From assembly GCF_900087015.1 (NCBI RefSeq), contig NZ_FLKP01000002.1, positions 2,046,001-2,110,000 of the forward strand: DNA of 64,000 bases. Direction: 5' to 3'. The position numbers and the translations under genes were made by a program. Under the pieces are notes generated by a model that saw only the letters and a list, made by a program, of their open reading frames with translations, did no database searches and was not told the DNA's origin. The DNA is from Christensenella timonensis. GTDB lineage: Bacteria > Bacillota > Clostridia > Christensenellales > Christensenellaceae. Below, piece by piece: positions 31,234 to 42,976 of the stretch; the stretch's first letter is position 1, and each line of letters opens with the position of its first letter.

Positions 31234-32205
31234 TTACTTGTTCAAGATCCCGCTGATCTCACGGACAGCTTCGCCGATGCGCGGGCCGGGACGCGTGAAT
31301 ACGTCCGCGTCGATCGCGTACACATTGCCGTTTTTGACGGCGGTCAGGTCTTTATAGCCTGCGACCTGCCCAAGATCCTCCGTGCTGCCCATGCTGCTGT
31401 CCAAAAGGATGATGTCCGGGTCTGCCGCAGCGAGCTCCTCCAGCGAATATTCGATCCACGGCGCGCCCTGGCCTTCCGTGATGCACTTGCCGCCGGCGAG
31501 CTCGATCATCGTGTTGATAAAGCTGCCGGGGCCGCTCGTCCAGTTGCCCATATCGCCATAGCTCATCGCGTAATAAACCGTCTTTTCCTCCGCCGGCTTA
31601 TTGTCCTGTGCGTCTTTCACCGCCGTGTCGATGTCAGAAACCAGCTGCGCCGCCACATCCTGCGCCCCCACGATTTCGCCCACCAGCTCGATGGACTTTG
31701 CAATATCCTCAAAGGCAGTCGCTTCCACGACCACCACCGTGATGCCCAGCTCGTTTAGCTTGCCTATCGCGCCTTCCTGCAAGCCCGTTCCCGCCAGCAC
31801 GACGTCCGGCTCCAATGCCGCGACCTTTTCCACATCCGGGCCATTGAAGTCCCCTACGACCTCAATGCTCTGCGTGATCTCCGGGTAATTGGAATAAGCG
31901 TCGATGCCCGCCAATTGTTTGGACGCGCCCAGCGCGCACACGATCTCCGTACCCGCAGGCGTTAAGGAAACGATCTTGTCCGCCTTTGCAACGGTCACTT
32001 CGTTGCCCGCCATGTCCGTTACGCTGACGCCCGCCGCCGCGGGTGCGCTCTGTGCCCCCTGCTCCGCCGACGCGGACGGCGCAGGGGGCGCTTCCTGCGT
32101 TGCCTCCACACTTACGGACGGCGCGGCCTCAAGCGGGGCGCACCCCACGAATACAGCGGCCATAAGCAGCACGCATACCAATAATGAGATGATTTTCTTG
32201 TTCAT
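31234..32205 (-). CDS. btuF: cobalamin-binding lipoprotein (BtuF-like)
   Basis: 323 residues with lipobox signal (LLMAAVFVGCAP), a Ser/Ala/Pro-rich linker, then a periplasmic-binding-protein class III fold (DMAGNEVTV, KIVSLTPAGTEIVCALGASKQLAGID, YPEITQSIEVVGDFNGPDVEKVAALEPDVVL). It captures the ligand for BtuCD. ATG 32205 has AAAGGAAG upstream. First gene after the riboswitch. Confidence 0.92.
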   Translation of the reverse strand: MNKKIISLLVCVLLMAAVFVGCAPLEAAPSVSVEATQEAPPAPSASAEQGAQSAPAAAGVSVTDMAGNEVTVAKADKIVSLTPAGTEIVCALGASKQLAGIDAYSNYPEITQSIEVVGDFNGPDVEKVAALEPDVVLAGTGLQEGAIGKLNELGITVVVVEATAFEDIAKSIELVGEIVGAQDVAAQLVSDIDTAVKDAQDNKPAEEKTVYYAMSYGDMGNWTSGPGSFINTMIELAGGKCITEGQGAPWIEYSLEELAAADPDIILLDSSMGSTEDLGQVAGYKDLTAVKNGNVYAIDADVFTRPGPRIGEAVREISGILNK

Positions 32206-32271
32206 ATACAAACTTCCTTTCTATTGTTATCATCAAGCACATTGGCGTCACGCACGGGCGTTTGATTGCAT

Positions 32272-32305
32272 AAAAAAACGCCTTTTCGGCTGATGCAAAA
32301 AGGCA
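32272..32305 (-). terminator. terminator of the cobalamin riboswitch expression platform
   Basis: GCCTTTT pairs with AAAAGGC and a seven-T run follows on the - strand, between the riboswitch and btuF. It is the OFF-state terminator. Confidence 0.85.
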
Positions 32306-32349
32306 TTACGCGCTTTTGTTCTTCCCGCCGAAGAAAAAAACTTCCCGAT

Positions 32350-32500
32350 TCATGGCAGGTCTTCCGGCTTGACTTCATCGCAGCTTGCGCGCCTTCCCGG
32401 TTTTCACCAGTGGCTGACCTGCGCAAGCGCTCCGTCACACGGCAGCGGTGGGCTGCAGCGGCATACGCTTTCCCTATTATCCGGTTTCCCGGCACCATAA
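32350..32500 (-). ncRNA. cobalamin riboswitch
   Basis: On the - strand it shows the conserved blocks of the B12 aptamer: GGTGCCGGGAAACCGG, AATAGGGAA, TGTGACGGAGCG, the invariant GCCACTGG and AGCCGGAAGACCTGCC. With bound cobalamin the downstream terminator forms and btuFCD is switched off. Confidence 0.96.
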
Positions 32501-32597
32501 ATGCTTTGATGATTTATTGTTATGATACCATATGCCGGAAAAGAACACAATCCCGTATCGCTTGCCAAAAAACTTTTCCTCTCCCTAAAAATTCTTA

Positions 32598-32632
32598 TTG
32601 CATAATTATTCATTGCAATGTATAATTATGTA
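32598..32632 (+). promoter_or_regulatory. arg operon promoter overlapped by two ARG boxes
   Basis: -35 TTGCAT (32598-32603), 17-bp spacer, -10 TATAAT (32621-32626). Two AT-rich palindromes fit the ArgR/AhrC consensus: TGCATAATTATTCA on the -35 side and TGTATAATTATGTA over the -10. Arginine-bound ArgR would block the promoter. Confidence 0.75.
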
Positions 32633-32659
32633 GAATCAAACACAAGGAGCATGAAAACC

Positions 32660-33700
32660 ATGATAAACGTAAGCATCATCGGCGCAACAGGATATGTGGG
32701 CGCAGAGCTCATCCGCCTGCTCGCGCAGCATCCCCACGCCAACATAACGGTAGCGGTATCCAAAAACTTCGCGGGCAAAACGCTGGACGAGATATACGCA
32801 AACTTCATTCCCGCAAAAACGCTCGCCCTAACGGGCCTCGATATCGAGGCGGTCGCTTCCCATTCGGATTATGCATTTTTATGCTTGCCGCACGGCCAGT
32901 CGCTTGCCGCCGCGCCCGCCCTTTTGGCGGCGGGGCTAAAAGTGATCGACTTATCCGGCGATTTCCGCTACGACGATACGGACGTCTACGAGAAATGGTA
33001 TTCCCTGCCCCACACGGCCAAAAAAGAAAACGCGCAGGCTGTCTACGGCCTGCCCGAATACTATAAGAAGGAAATTGAAAAGACTGCCTTCACCGCAAAC
33101 CCGGGCTGTTATACGACGACAAGCATCCTGGCGCTGGCGCCGCTTCTGAAAAACGGGCTCATTAAAAAGGAAGGGATCGTCATCGACGCAAAATCCGGCG
33201 TGACGGGCGCGGGCAGGAAAGAATCCCTCGCCTTTTCCTATTGCGAAACGGCGGGCAACTTCAAGGCCTATTCGGCGGTGAACCACCGCCATACGTCAGA
33301 GATCGAGGAACAACTCTCAAAGCTTTCGGGAAGCGGGATCAAGCTGCTGTTCACGCCCCACCTGCTGCCCGTAAAGCGCGGCATCCTCGCCACCATTTAC
33401 GCGGAGCTTTCGCATGGCGCGGACGAAGCGTCCGTCGCGCAGGCTTATACGGACGCCTACGGCGACAAACCCTTTACGCACGTACTGCCGCAGGGCAAGC
33501 TGCCGGAACTGAAATATGTGGTCGGCTCCAACAACTGCATGATCGGCTACGAATTTTCGCCCCGCACGGGCCGCATCGTCGTCGTGTCGTGCACGGATAA
33601 CCTCATAAAGGGCGCGGCAGGGCAGGCGATCCAGAATTTCAACATCATGAACGGCCTTGCCGAGGCGACCGGCCTGCCGCAAGTGGCCTGGTACTTATAG
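32660..33700 (+). CDS. argC: N-acetyl-gamma-glutamyl-phosphate reductase
   Basis: 346 residues. NADPH-binding start VSIIGATGYVGAELIRLL, catalytic Cys in NPGCYTT, and SGVTGAGRK. Reduces N-acetylglutamyl-phosphate to the semialdehyde in arginine synthesis. AAGGAG at 32644 suits ATG 32660 better than 32651 (2-nt spacing). First gene of argC-argB-argD. Confidence 0.96.
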   Translation: MINVSIIGATGYVGAELIRLLAQHPHANITVAVSKNFAGKTLDEIYANFIPAKTLALTGLDIEAVASHSDYAFLCLPHGQSLAAAPALLAAGLKVIDLSGDFRYDDTDVYEKWYSLPHTAKKENAQAVYGLPEYYKKEIEKTAFTANPGCYTTTSILALAPLLKNGLIKKEGIVIDAKSGVTGAGRKESLAFSYCETAGNFKAYSAVNHRHTSEIEEQLSKLSGSGIKLLFTPHLLPVKRGILATIYAELSHGADEASVAQAYTDAYGDKPFTHVLPQGKLPELKYVVGSNNCMIGYEFSPRTGRIVVVSCTDNLIKGAAGQAIQNFNIMNGLAEATGLPQVAWYL

Positions 33701-33744
33701 GTTTCCCCCTGCCGCCTTCGCCGCTCCATATCGCCTTACGGTGC

Positions 33745-33818
33745 AAAGCTTACCACAGCCGTGGGCGGGCATTTGTATTCCGAGTCTGCGCGCTGCGCTT
33801 GCAAAGACGTCGGAAACA
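33745..33818. repeat. modular intergenic element, module A copy 1
   Basis: CTTACCACAGCC start and TTCCGAGTCT...AGACGTCGGAA inverted arms enclose GCGCGCTGCGCTTGCAA. A close copy is at 53975. It stands directly before module B copy 2 in the 320-bp argC-argB gap. Confidence 0.8.
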
Positions 33819-33830
33819 ATCGTTTGATTA

Positions 33831-33937
33831 CCGCCGATCGTCGCGGCCATTTGCAAACCGCTCGGGTTTTGCGTTGCAAAAACTCTCTCTTGCAAACGCC
33901 GGCGCGACTCCGCCGGATCAATCGATCCGCAGCCGCG
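33831..33937. repeat. modular intergenic element, module B copy 2
   Basis: CCGATCGTCGCGGCCATTTG, GGGTTTTGCGTTGCAAAAAC hairpin, CCGGCG/CGCCGG hairpin and GGATCAATCGATCC hairpin, nearly identical to the copy at 29286. Confidence 0.85.
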
Positions 33938-34020
33938 GCGGGAACGTACGCTCAATCCATACCGCGAGCGGGCGACGCGCGCAGACTCATAGATTCAGCA
34001 TTGTTAATAAGGAGAACAAA

Positions 34021-34899
34021 ATGGAAGATATGAAAATGGAACAATATTTAAACCGGGCCAACATGCTCGTGGAAGCGCTGCCCTACATCCAGCGCCTGTT
34101 CGGCAAAACGATCGTCATCAAGTACGGCGGCGCGGCCATGCTAAACGAAGACCTCACGCAGAAAATACTTGAGGACGTCACCCTTTTAAAATTCGTGGGC
34201 ATGAACCCGATTTTGGTGCACGGCGGCGGCCCTGACATCAACAACATGCTGAAAGCTTTGAAGATCGAACCGAAATTCATCGACGGCCTGCGCGTCACGG
34301 ACGATCAGACGATGCAGGTCGTGCAGATGGTGCTGACAGGCAAAATCAACAAGGAGATCGTCGCCAAGCTGAACGGCATGGGCGCGTCCGCCATCGGCCT
34401 TTGCGGCATCGACGGCAACATCTTAAAGGCGGTCAAGGCGCCGCCGAAAAACGGTATCGACCTCGGCAACGTAGGCAAGATCACCTCCATCAATACGACG
34501 CTTTTAAAAACGCTTGCGCACGACCAGTATATCCCTGTCATCGCGCCTGTTGCGACGGGCGACGCCGGCGAAAGCTACAACATCAACGCCGATACGGTCG
34601 CAGGCGAGATCGCGACGGCGCTGGAGGCGGAGAAACTGATCTTCCTGACGGATACGGACGGCATCCGCACCAACGAAAATGATCCCGAATCGCTCTTGTA
34701 TGTAGCGTCCAAAACGGATATACTGAATATGATCGAGGACGGAAAAATCACGGGCGGCATGCTGCCCAAGGTAAGCGGCTGCCTAAGCGCCATAGACCAC
34801 GGCGTCAAGCGCGCGCATATCTTAAACGGCACGATCCCCCACCCGATCATCCTGGAAATCTTTACCGATTCCGGTATCGGCACGATGGTAACCGGGTAA
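34021..34899 (+). CDS. argB: acetylglutamate kinase
   Basis: 292 residues of the amino acid kinase fold: TIVIKYGGAAM phosphate loop, VHGGGPDIN, GLCGIDGN, NINADTVAGEIA, GGMLPKVSGCL. Phosphorylates N-acetylglutamate, usually the arginine-feedback step. ATG 34021 is preceded by AAGGAG. The N-terminal helix (MEDMKMEQYLNRANMLVEALPYI) is the type associated with hexameric, arginine-sensitive enzymes. Confidence 0.96.
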   Translation: MEDMKMEQYLNRANMLVEALPYIQRLFGKTIVIKYGGAAMLNEDLTQKILEDVTLLKFVGMNPILVHGGGPDINNMLKALKIEPKFIDGLRVTDDQTMQVVQMVLTGKINKEIVAKLNGMGASAIGLCGIDGNILKAVKAPPKNGIDLGNVGKITSINTTLLKTLAHDQYIPVIAPVATGDAGESYNINADTVAGEIATALEAEKLIFLTDTDGIRTNENDPESLLYVASKTDILNMIEDGKITGGMLPKVSGCLSAIDHGVKRAHILNGTIPHPIILEIFTDSGIGTMVTG

Positions 34900-34904
34900 C
34901 GCTT

Positions 34905-35120
34905 GTATTCCAAGGCCGCGCGCTTTGCTCCCTTCAAGCATACGTTCCCGCCGGATCGAGCGCGCACATAACAAGCGAATAATGGTGACGCGCTTGCTAC
35001 TTATGATCGTCAGAAATAAACCGGTTTTGCGAGGCGGGAGCCGTGGCAAAACAACCTCTAGCAGGGAGGGCACGCGGGAGGGATTGCAGAATCCCTGCCC
35101 GCGAAGCGAACGAAGTGAGC
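34905..35120. repeat. argB-argD spacer with module A-like fragment
   Basis: 240 bp without a gene. It starts with TTGTATTCCAAGGCCGCGCGCT, similar to the middle of module A, and CATACGTTCCCGCCG, as beside module B copy 1. It ends with the palindromic GCGAAGCGAACGAAGTGAGCGC-type sequence. No promoter or terminator is evident, so argB and argD are probably cotranscribed through it. Confidence 0.45.
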
Positions 35121-35139
35121 GCTATATGTTAGGAGAACC

Positions 35140-36330
35140 ATGGACTACGAAGAATTAAAACAACTGGACAGTAAGTATTATATGGAAGTGTTCGGCGAGC
35201 GTATGCCCGCCGTATTCACGCACGGCAAAGGCGCGAAGCTCTATGATGAAAACGGCAGCGAATATTTGGATTTTCTCGCCGGTATCGCTGTAAACTGCCT
35301 CGGCTATTCGGACGAGGGTTTCAAAAACGCTTTAAAAGCGCAGATAGATACGCTGATCCATACGTGCAATTATTTTTACAACGAACCGCAGGCCCGCCTC
35401 GCGCAAATGCTGTGCGAAAAAACGGGCTACGCGCGGGTGTTTTTCGGCAACAGCGGCGCGGAGGCAAACGAATGCGCCTTAAAGCTCGCCAAAAAATACA
35501 CCTATCACAAAGGAAGCGCGTCAGACCGCTTCGTGGCCCTAAAGCAGAGCTTTCACGGACGGACGCTCGCCACATTGGCGGCGACCGGGCAGGAAAAATT
35601 CCACGCGCCCTTCCGCCCGATGCCCTATGATTTTACTTATATCGCCGCAAACGATGTTAAGGCCGCGAAAGCCGCTATATCAGGGGATATTTGCGGTGTA
35701 ATACTGGAAGTAATACAGGGCGAAAGCGGCGTGTTCCCCTTAGACCAGGCATTTGTTGCGGCTGTGCGCGCCTTGTGCGACGAGCACGGCGTTCCCCTCA
35801 TCATCGACGAGGTACAAACGGGCATGGGGCGCACGGGCAAGCTTTTGGCGCAGGAGCATTACGGGATCAAGGCGGACATCACCACGCTTGCAAAGGCGCT
35901 CGGAAACGGCGTGCCCATCGGCGCGTGCCTTGCCAGCGAGAAGCTGGCGGCAGCGTTTGGCTCCGGCGACCACGGCTCCACGTTCGGCGGCAACCCGCTC
36001 GCGTGCGCGGCCGGTCTTTATGTAACAGCGAAAATAGACGATGCGCTGCTTGCGCAGATCACGCAAACGGGTTCCTATTTTAAAGGAAAGCTTGCCGCCC
36101 TCATGCGGCGGCTCCCGCAATCCATTTTGGATGTGCGCGGCTTCGGCCTCATGCTGGGCGCGCAATTAAGCGAAGCGTATCGCGCGCACGACATACAGCT
36201 AAAGCTTTTAAAAGAGGGGTTTGTCATCGGCACGGCGGGCGGCAACACGCTGCGTTTCGTTCCCCCATTTGTCATTGAAAAAGCGGATGTGGACAATTTG
36301 ATAGGCGCTCTCACCGCCGCATTAAAGTGA
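35140..36330 (+). CDS. argD: acetylornithine aminotransferase
   Basis: 396 residues, class III PLP aminotransferase. FFGNSGAEANECALKLAKKY, KQSFHGRTLATLAATGQ, LIIDEVQTGMGRTGKL, TLAKALGNGVPIGA with the PLP Lys, and HGSTFGGNPLACAAG. Converts N-acetylglutamate semialdehyde to N-acetylornithine. ATG 35140 follows TTAGGAG. Confidence 0.95.
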   Translation: MDYEELKQLDSKYYMEVFGERMPAVFTHGKGAKLYDENGSEYLDFLAGIAVNCLGYSDEGFKNALKAQIDTLIHTCNYFYNEPQARLAQMLCEKTGYARVFFGNSGAEANECALKLAKKYTYHKGSASDRFVALKQSFHGRTLATLAATGQEKFHAPFRPMPYDFTYIAANDVKAAKAAISGDICGVILEVIQGESGVFPLDQAFVAAVRALCDEHGVPLIIDEVQTGMGRTGKLLAQEHYGIKADITTLAKALGNGVPIGACLASEKLAAAFGSGDHGSTFGGNPLACAAGLYVTAKIDDALLAQITQTGSYFKGKLAALMRRLPQSILDVRGFGLMLGAQLSEAYRAHDIQLKLLKEGFVIGTAGGNTLRFVPPFVIEKADVDNLIGALTAALK

Positions 36331-36335
36331 CCTGA

Positions 36336-36361
36336 AACAGGCAATCCGTTGCCTGTTTTTT
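36336..36361 (+). terminator. terminator after argD
   Basis: AAACAGGCA pairs with TGCCTGTTT around ATCCGT, followed by a T-run. It separates argCBD from carB, which must have its own promoter or rely on readthrough. Confidence 0.85.
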
Positions 36362-36422
36362 ATAAAAAGTTTATACGCGCCCGATTGCTACGCGGGCGCC
36401 ACAAGTAAGGAGTATGTATGAA

Positions 36423-39617
<3,195 letters not shown>

Positions 39618-39632
39618 AGGGGGGCGCAAACT

Positions 39633-40160
39633 ATGATGGATCAAATCACCCTTGTCAAAGCGGCGGAAAGCGACGCGCCCGAGGTATTGGAAATCACCAA
39701 GCGCGCGTTTGACCTGTACGCCAACGAAATCCGCAAGCGCGAGAGCGTTGCCGCGCTGTACGAGACGCTCGGCGACGTCGTTTCCGACATCAGGAACAAA
39801 AACGTATACGTCGCCCGCATCGACGGCGAAATGGTGGGCAGCGTGCGCTTTGAGATCTTAACGGAGGGCATCGCCTATTTGAGCCGTTTTTCCATCGACC
39901 CGGAGGCGCAGAATTTAGGTATCGGCGGCCTGCTTTTGGAAAAGGTGCGCATCGAATGCCTGTCCATGGGCGTGCGCGCCATCACGCTGCACACCGCGTC
40001 AAAAATGCGCTCCACGGTCGCGTTTTATTTGAAAAACGGCTATTATATCCACTCCATTTCCCGTGACAGCGACTACATCCGCGCGCTGATGGTCAACGAG
40101 ATCCTCGAGATGGACGAAATGTTCGACTACGAAAGCGTGTGCGCCAAGGCGAAACATTAG
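39633..40160 (+). CDS. GNAT-family N-acetyltransferase
   Basis: 175 residues. The acetyl-CoA site region is RFSIDPEAQNLGIGGLLLEKVRIEC (GNAT motif A, Q/RxxGxG/A as NLGIGG), followed by ITLHTASKMRSTVAFYLKNGYY. It begins 16 nt after carB with AAGGGGGG upstream, so probably cotranscribed. Its position in an arginine cluster that lacks argJ and argA makes it a candidate N-acetylglutamate synthase, but general GNATs look alike. Confidence 0.75.
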   Translation: MMDQITLVKAAESDAPEVLEITKRAFDLYANEIRKRESVAALYETLGDVVSDIRNKNVYVARIDGEMVGSVRFEILTEGIAYLSRFSIDPEAQNLGIGGLLLEKVRIECLSMGVRAITLHTASKMRSTVAFYLKNGYYIHSISRDSDYIRALMVNEILEMDEMFDYESVCAKAKH

Positions 40161-40219
40161 GCGCGCTTTCATCGCCCGCGGCTCTTGTATGTATGTCGCG
40201 TCCGATCCAATACTTGTTA

Positions 40220-40312
40220 CCGCCGGTCGTTGCGGCTATTTGCAGCTCGCTCGGGTTTTGCTTCGCAAAAACTCACTCCTGCAAACACCGCATCACGCCT
40301 GTGGATCAATTA
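40220..40312. repeat. modular intergenic element, module B copy 3
   Basis: CCGGTCGTTGCGGCTATTTG, GGGTTTTGCTTCGCAAAAAC hairpin (arms kept, loop changed), then CAAACACCG. It is directly followed by module C copy 1 in a 377-bp gene-free stretch. Confidence 0.8.
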
Positions 40313-40329
40313 CGCCCATAACAGGCGAA

Positions 40330-40428
40330 TAGCATCCGCCATCGTGATGCCGGCCGTATGCGAGTTTAACGGCGCGCAGCGCAGTTGGGTGTCTGAGCAA
40401 GTAGGCTGGCATTACATGGCGGCTGCGG
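40330..40428. repeat. modular intergenic element, module C copy 1
   Basis: Terminal arms GCATCCGCCATCGTGATGCC and GGCATTACATGGCGG are near-complementary. The core TATGCGAGTTTAAC...GTCTGAGCAAGTAGGC is conserved in three copies. Confidence 0.85.
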
Positions 40429-40537
40429 TCTTGGTTGCATTGCAGCGTAAATACTTGCCGGCAACGCGTCTCCCCTGTTTCAAACGCCCCCCGCGGTTTA
40501 TCAATACGGGGAAATAATACGACGGAGGTATCCCTTT

Positions 40538-40813
40538 ATGGTTTCATTGTTATTAGGCCTTGCCGCGCTCATCTGCGATATCCTCGCGTGGATCCCGACG
40601 CTCCATGTCGGATTTCTCTCGTTCATCGGCTTTGTGCTGGCGATCGTCGCCGTTGCGACGGGCAGCAAGATCATCAAGGTCGACCCCAAAGATAAGAACG
40701 CGCGCGCCGGGAAAGCGATCGGCGTGGTGTGTATCGTGCTGGCGATCCTGGGCGTGATCTTCTCGTTCATCCTGATCCCCTTAGGGCTCATCGCTGCCGC
40801 TGCGTTTCATTGA
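40538..40813 (+). CDS. small DUF4190-like membrane protein
   Basis: 91 residues with three hydrophobic segments and a basic loop (KIIKVDPKDKNARAGKAIGVV). The AGKAIGVVCIVLAILGVIFSFI pattern resembles DUF4190 and similar small Firmicutes membrane proteins. GACGGAGG precedes ATG 40538, and a strong terminator follows. Function unknown. Confidence 0.65.
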   Translation: MVSLLLGLAALICDILAWIPTLHVGFLSFIGFVLAIVAVATGSKIIKVDPKDKNARAGKAIGVVCIVLAILGVIFSFILIPLGLIAAAAFH

Positions 40814-40830
40814 TAAAGCAGCCCTGCCCC

Positions 40831-40860
40831 GCCCCGTATTATATTTGGTACGGGGCTTTT
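40831..40860 (+). terminator. terminator after the small membrane protein
   Basis: GCCCCGTA pairs perfectly with TACGGGGC and TTTT follows. Confidence 0.88.
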
Positions 40861-40874
40861 GACGTTCATACAAA

Positions 40875-40908
40875 TTTAACCGAATCTTAACCGTTCCTTT
40901 GCTATACT
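40875..40908 (+). promoter_or_regulatory. promoter of the two-component operon with response-regulator direct repeats
   Basis: TTTAACC (40875) and CTTAACC (40886), 11 bp apart, lie 10 bp upstream of the -10 TATACT (40903-40908). No separate -35 exists. The same geometry occurs before the exporter operon at 42914, so both are probably activated by the encoded OmpR-type regulator. Confidence 0.7.
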
Positions 40909-40947
40909 CGTCTATCATAGAAGAAGACTATGGAAAGGAAGCATCTT

Positions 40948-41661
40948 ATGAAACTGTTGATCATAGAAGACGAAGAAGATTTGCTGCGCGCGCTCAAGGC
41001 GGGCTTTGAAAAAAAAGGCTATGCGGTGGACATTGCCGCGGACGGAACGGAGGGCTGCGAGCTCGCGTTCATCAACGACTACGACCTCATCATCCTGGAT
41101 TTAAACCTGCCCGGCATGGACGGCCTGGAGATATTGAGCCACATCCGTGAAAACGACCTGCGTCAAAAGGTTCTCATCCTGTCCGCGCGCAGCGACTACG
41201 CACAGCGTATCGAGGGCCTCGACCTCGGCGCGAACGATTACCTGGTGAAGCCCTTTGATTTCGGCGAGCTGGAAGCGCGCGTGCGCAGCCTGCTGCGCCG
41301 CAGCTTTACGCAAAACAACGTGATCCTCAAATTCAGTAAATTTTCCCTCGATACGTGCGCGCACCTTTTGTATACGGACGCAGGCGAAACCATCGACCTC
41401 ACCCCCAAGGAGTACGCCATCCTGGAATATTTATTGCTGCACCGGGGCAAGGCGATCAGCGCGGAAGAGCTGATCGAGCATGTGTGGTTTTCCGACAGCA
41501 GCCTTTTTTCCAACGCCATCAAGGTGCACGTAAGCACCCTGCGTAAAAAACTCGCCGCCTATACCGAAGAAGAGCTGGTCACGAATATGCGCGGCGCGGG
41601 TTACTGCATCCTAAAACCGGTACAGAATATCGACAAGAAACTGCGGAGGATGAACCTGTGA
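40948..41661 (+). CDS. OmpR/PhoB-family response regulator
   Basis: 237 residues. Receiver domain: IIEDEEDLL, phosphoacceptor Asp in LIILDLNLPGMDG, Lys in LVKPFDF. The C-terminal winged helix is DLTPKEYAILEYLLLHRGKAISAEELIEHVWF...KVHVSTLRKKL. GGAAG upstream favours ATG 40948 over 40930. Overlaps the kinase start (GTGA). Confidence 0.95.
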   Translation: MKLLIIEDEEDLLRALKAGFEKKGYAVDIAADGTEGCELAFINDYDLIILDLNLPGMDGLEILSHIRENDLRQKVLILSARSDYAQRIEGLDLGANDYLVKPFDFGELEARVRSLLRRSFTQNNVILKFSKFSLDTCAHLLYTDAGETIDLTPKEYAILEYLLLHRGKAISAEELIEHVWFSDSSLFSNAIKVHVSTLRKKLAAYTEEELVTNMRGAGYCILKPVQNIDKKLRRMNL

Positions 41662-42857
41662 AAAAACTATCGCTGCGCATGCGGCTGACGCTGTTTACCA
41701 TGCTGCTTTTGGTGGGGGTGTCCGTCATCTTTACCCTTTCCACCATCTATAACGCGCAATTTTCGTATGTCGTCCCCTATTTGGATTCCGATATAGACTT
41801 CAAGGAACTTGAGGTGTCCGGAAACATTGATAGCTCCGTTACCGCGTCGCAGGCGGCAAGCGCCGACGTCCCCGACGAGGCCGGGGGCTACGAGCTGTAT
41901 ACGCCAGACCAAATGGCTGCCATGACGGTCATGAGTTCGTCGACCGCCCAGTTCAACAGCATCAGTTTATGGATCATGCTGGCCATCATCCTCGGCGGCG
42001 GCCTGCTCACCTACTTCCTGCTCGGCCGGGCGCTAAAGCCCGTGCGCGACTTAAGCGCCCGGATCGAGGGCATCACCGAGCACGAGCTCTCCCTGCGCGT
42101 AGACGAAGGAAAAGCCCGCGACGAGATCAGCAGCCTCGCCCATTCCTTCAACACGATGCTCTCCCGCCTCGCCAAAGCGTTTTCCGGCCGGAAGCGCTTT
42201 GCATCCGACGCGGCGCACGAGCTGAAAACGCCGTTGGCGGCGATCAAGGCGAATATCGACGTGCTGCAATTATCAGGCGACCCCACTGCCGAAGAATACC
42301 GGCGGACGATCCGCGTCGTCCAAAAGCAGACCTCCCGCATGATCCGCCTGGTGGACGACCTGTTCGCCATCTCCTCGCAGCGCGATTACGATTTCAGCGA
42401 CGCGGTGGATTTCGATTCCTTGTTTTCGGATATCACGGCGCAGCTCGCCCCGCGCATCGCGGAAAAAAAGCTCAGCGTACACATCGAACCGGGCGGGCTT
42501 GTGACGACGGGCAACAGCGTCATGCTCACGCGCGCCTTCTCCAACCTGATCGAAAACGCGGTAAAGTATAACGTGGACGGCGGAAAGATCGATATCGCCT
42601 CGTCCGCCGGTGATAAGGGCTATACCTTTACCATAACGGATACGGGCATCGGCATTCCGCAGGAAAAGCTGGAACACATCTTCGATCCATTCTATCGCGC
42701 GGACGATTCCCGTTCGCGCAAAATAGGCGGCGCGGGGCTTGGCCTCGCCATCGCAAAGGATATCATTAGGCGCCATGGCGGCACGGTCGCCGCCGCCCCC
42801 GGGAAAAAAACGGGCACGGTCTTCACCGTTACCCTCCCCCGCATTCCCGCCGAATAA
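41658..42857 (+). CDS. membrane sensor histidine kinase
   Basis: 399 residues. Two transmembrane helices (near 10-30 and 105-130) bound a short ~75-residue extracytoplasmic loop. Then HAMP (LKPVRDLSARIEGI), HisKA with phospho-His in SDAAHELKTPLAAIK, and HATPase (NLIENAVKYN, DTGIGIPQEKLEHIFDPFYR, GGAGLGLAIAK). The small sensor loop and linkage to a MacAB exporter suggest sensing of envelope stress or a membrane-active peptide. GTG start overlaps the regulator stop. Confidence 0.94.
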   Translation: MKKLSLRMRLTLFTMLLLVGVSVIFTLSTIYNAQFSYVVPYLDSDIDFKELEVSGNIDSSVTASQAASADVPDEAGGYELYTPDQMAAMTVMSSSTAQFNSISLWIMLAIILGGGLLTYFLLGRALKPVRDLSARIEGITEHELSLRVDEGKARDEISSLAHSFNTMLSRLAKAFSGRKRFASDAAHELKTPLAAIKANIDVLQLSGDPTAEEYRRTIRVVQKQTSRMIRLVDDLFAISSQRDYDFSDAVDFDSLFSDITAQLAPRIAEKKLSVHIEPGGLVTTGNSVMLTRAFSNLIENAVKYNVDGGKIDIASSAGDKGYTFTITDTGIGIPQEKLEHIFDPFYRADDSRSRKIGGAGLGLAIAKDIIRRHGGTVAAAPGKKTGTVFTVTLPRIPAE

Positions 42858-42867
42858 TCCTGACGCC

Positions 42868-42905
42868 AAAAAACGCACTCCGTCCAGTGGCAGGGTGCGT
42901 TTTTT
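42868..42905 (+). terminator. terminator after the histidine kinase
   Basis: AAAAAACGCAC pairs with GTGCGTTTTTT around a ~15-nt loop. Confidence 0.85.
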
Positions 42906-42913
42906 CATACCCT

Positions 42914-42948
42914 TCTTAACCGTTTCTTAATCCTCCCCCTTGTATGAT
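42914..42948 (+). promoter_or_regulatory. exporter operon promoter with response-regulator direct repeats
   Basis: TCTTAACC (42914) and TCTTAATC (42925), 11 bp apart, end 10 bp before the -10 TATGAT (42943-42948), exactly as upstream of the response regulator. Confidence 0.7.
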
Positions 42949-42976
42949 AAGCAAAGAAAACCTTTTGGAGGATACT

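Noticed and set aside
29440-32205. Iron-siderophore transporter
   Set aside because: The proteins alone could be FecBCD-like, but the cobalamin riboswitch in front of the operon argues for a cobalamin substrate.
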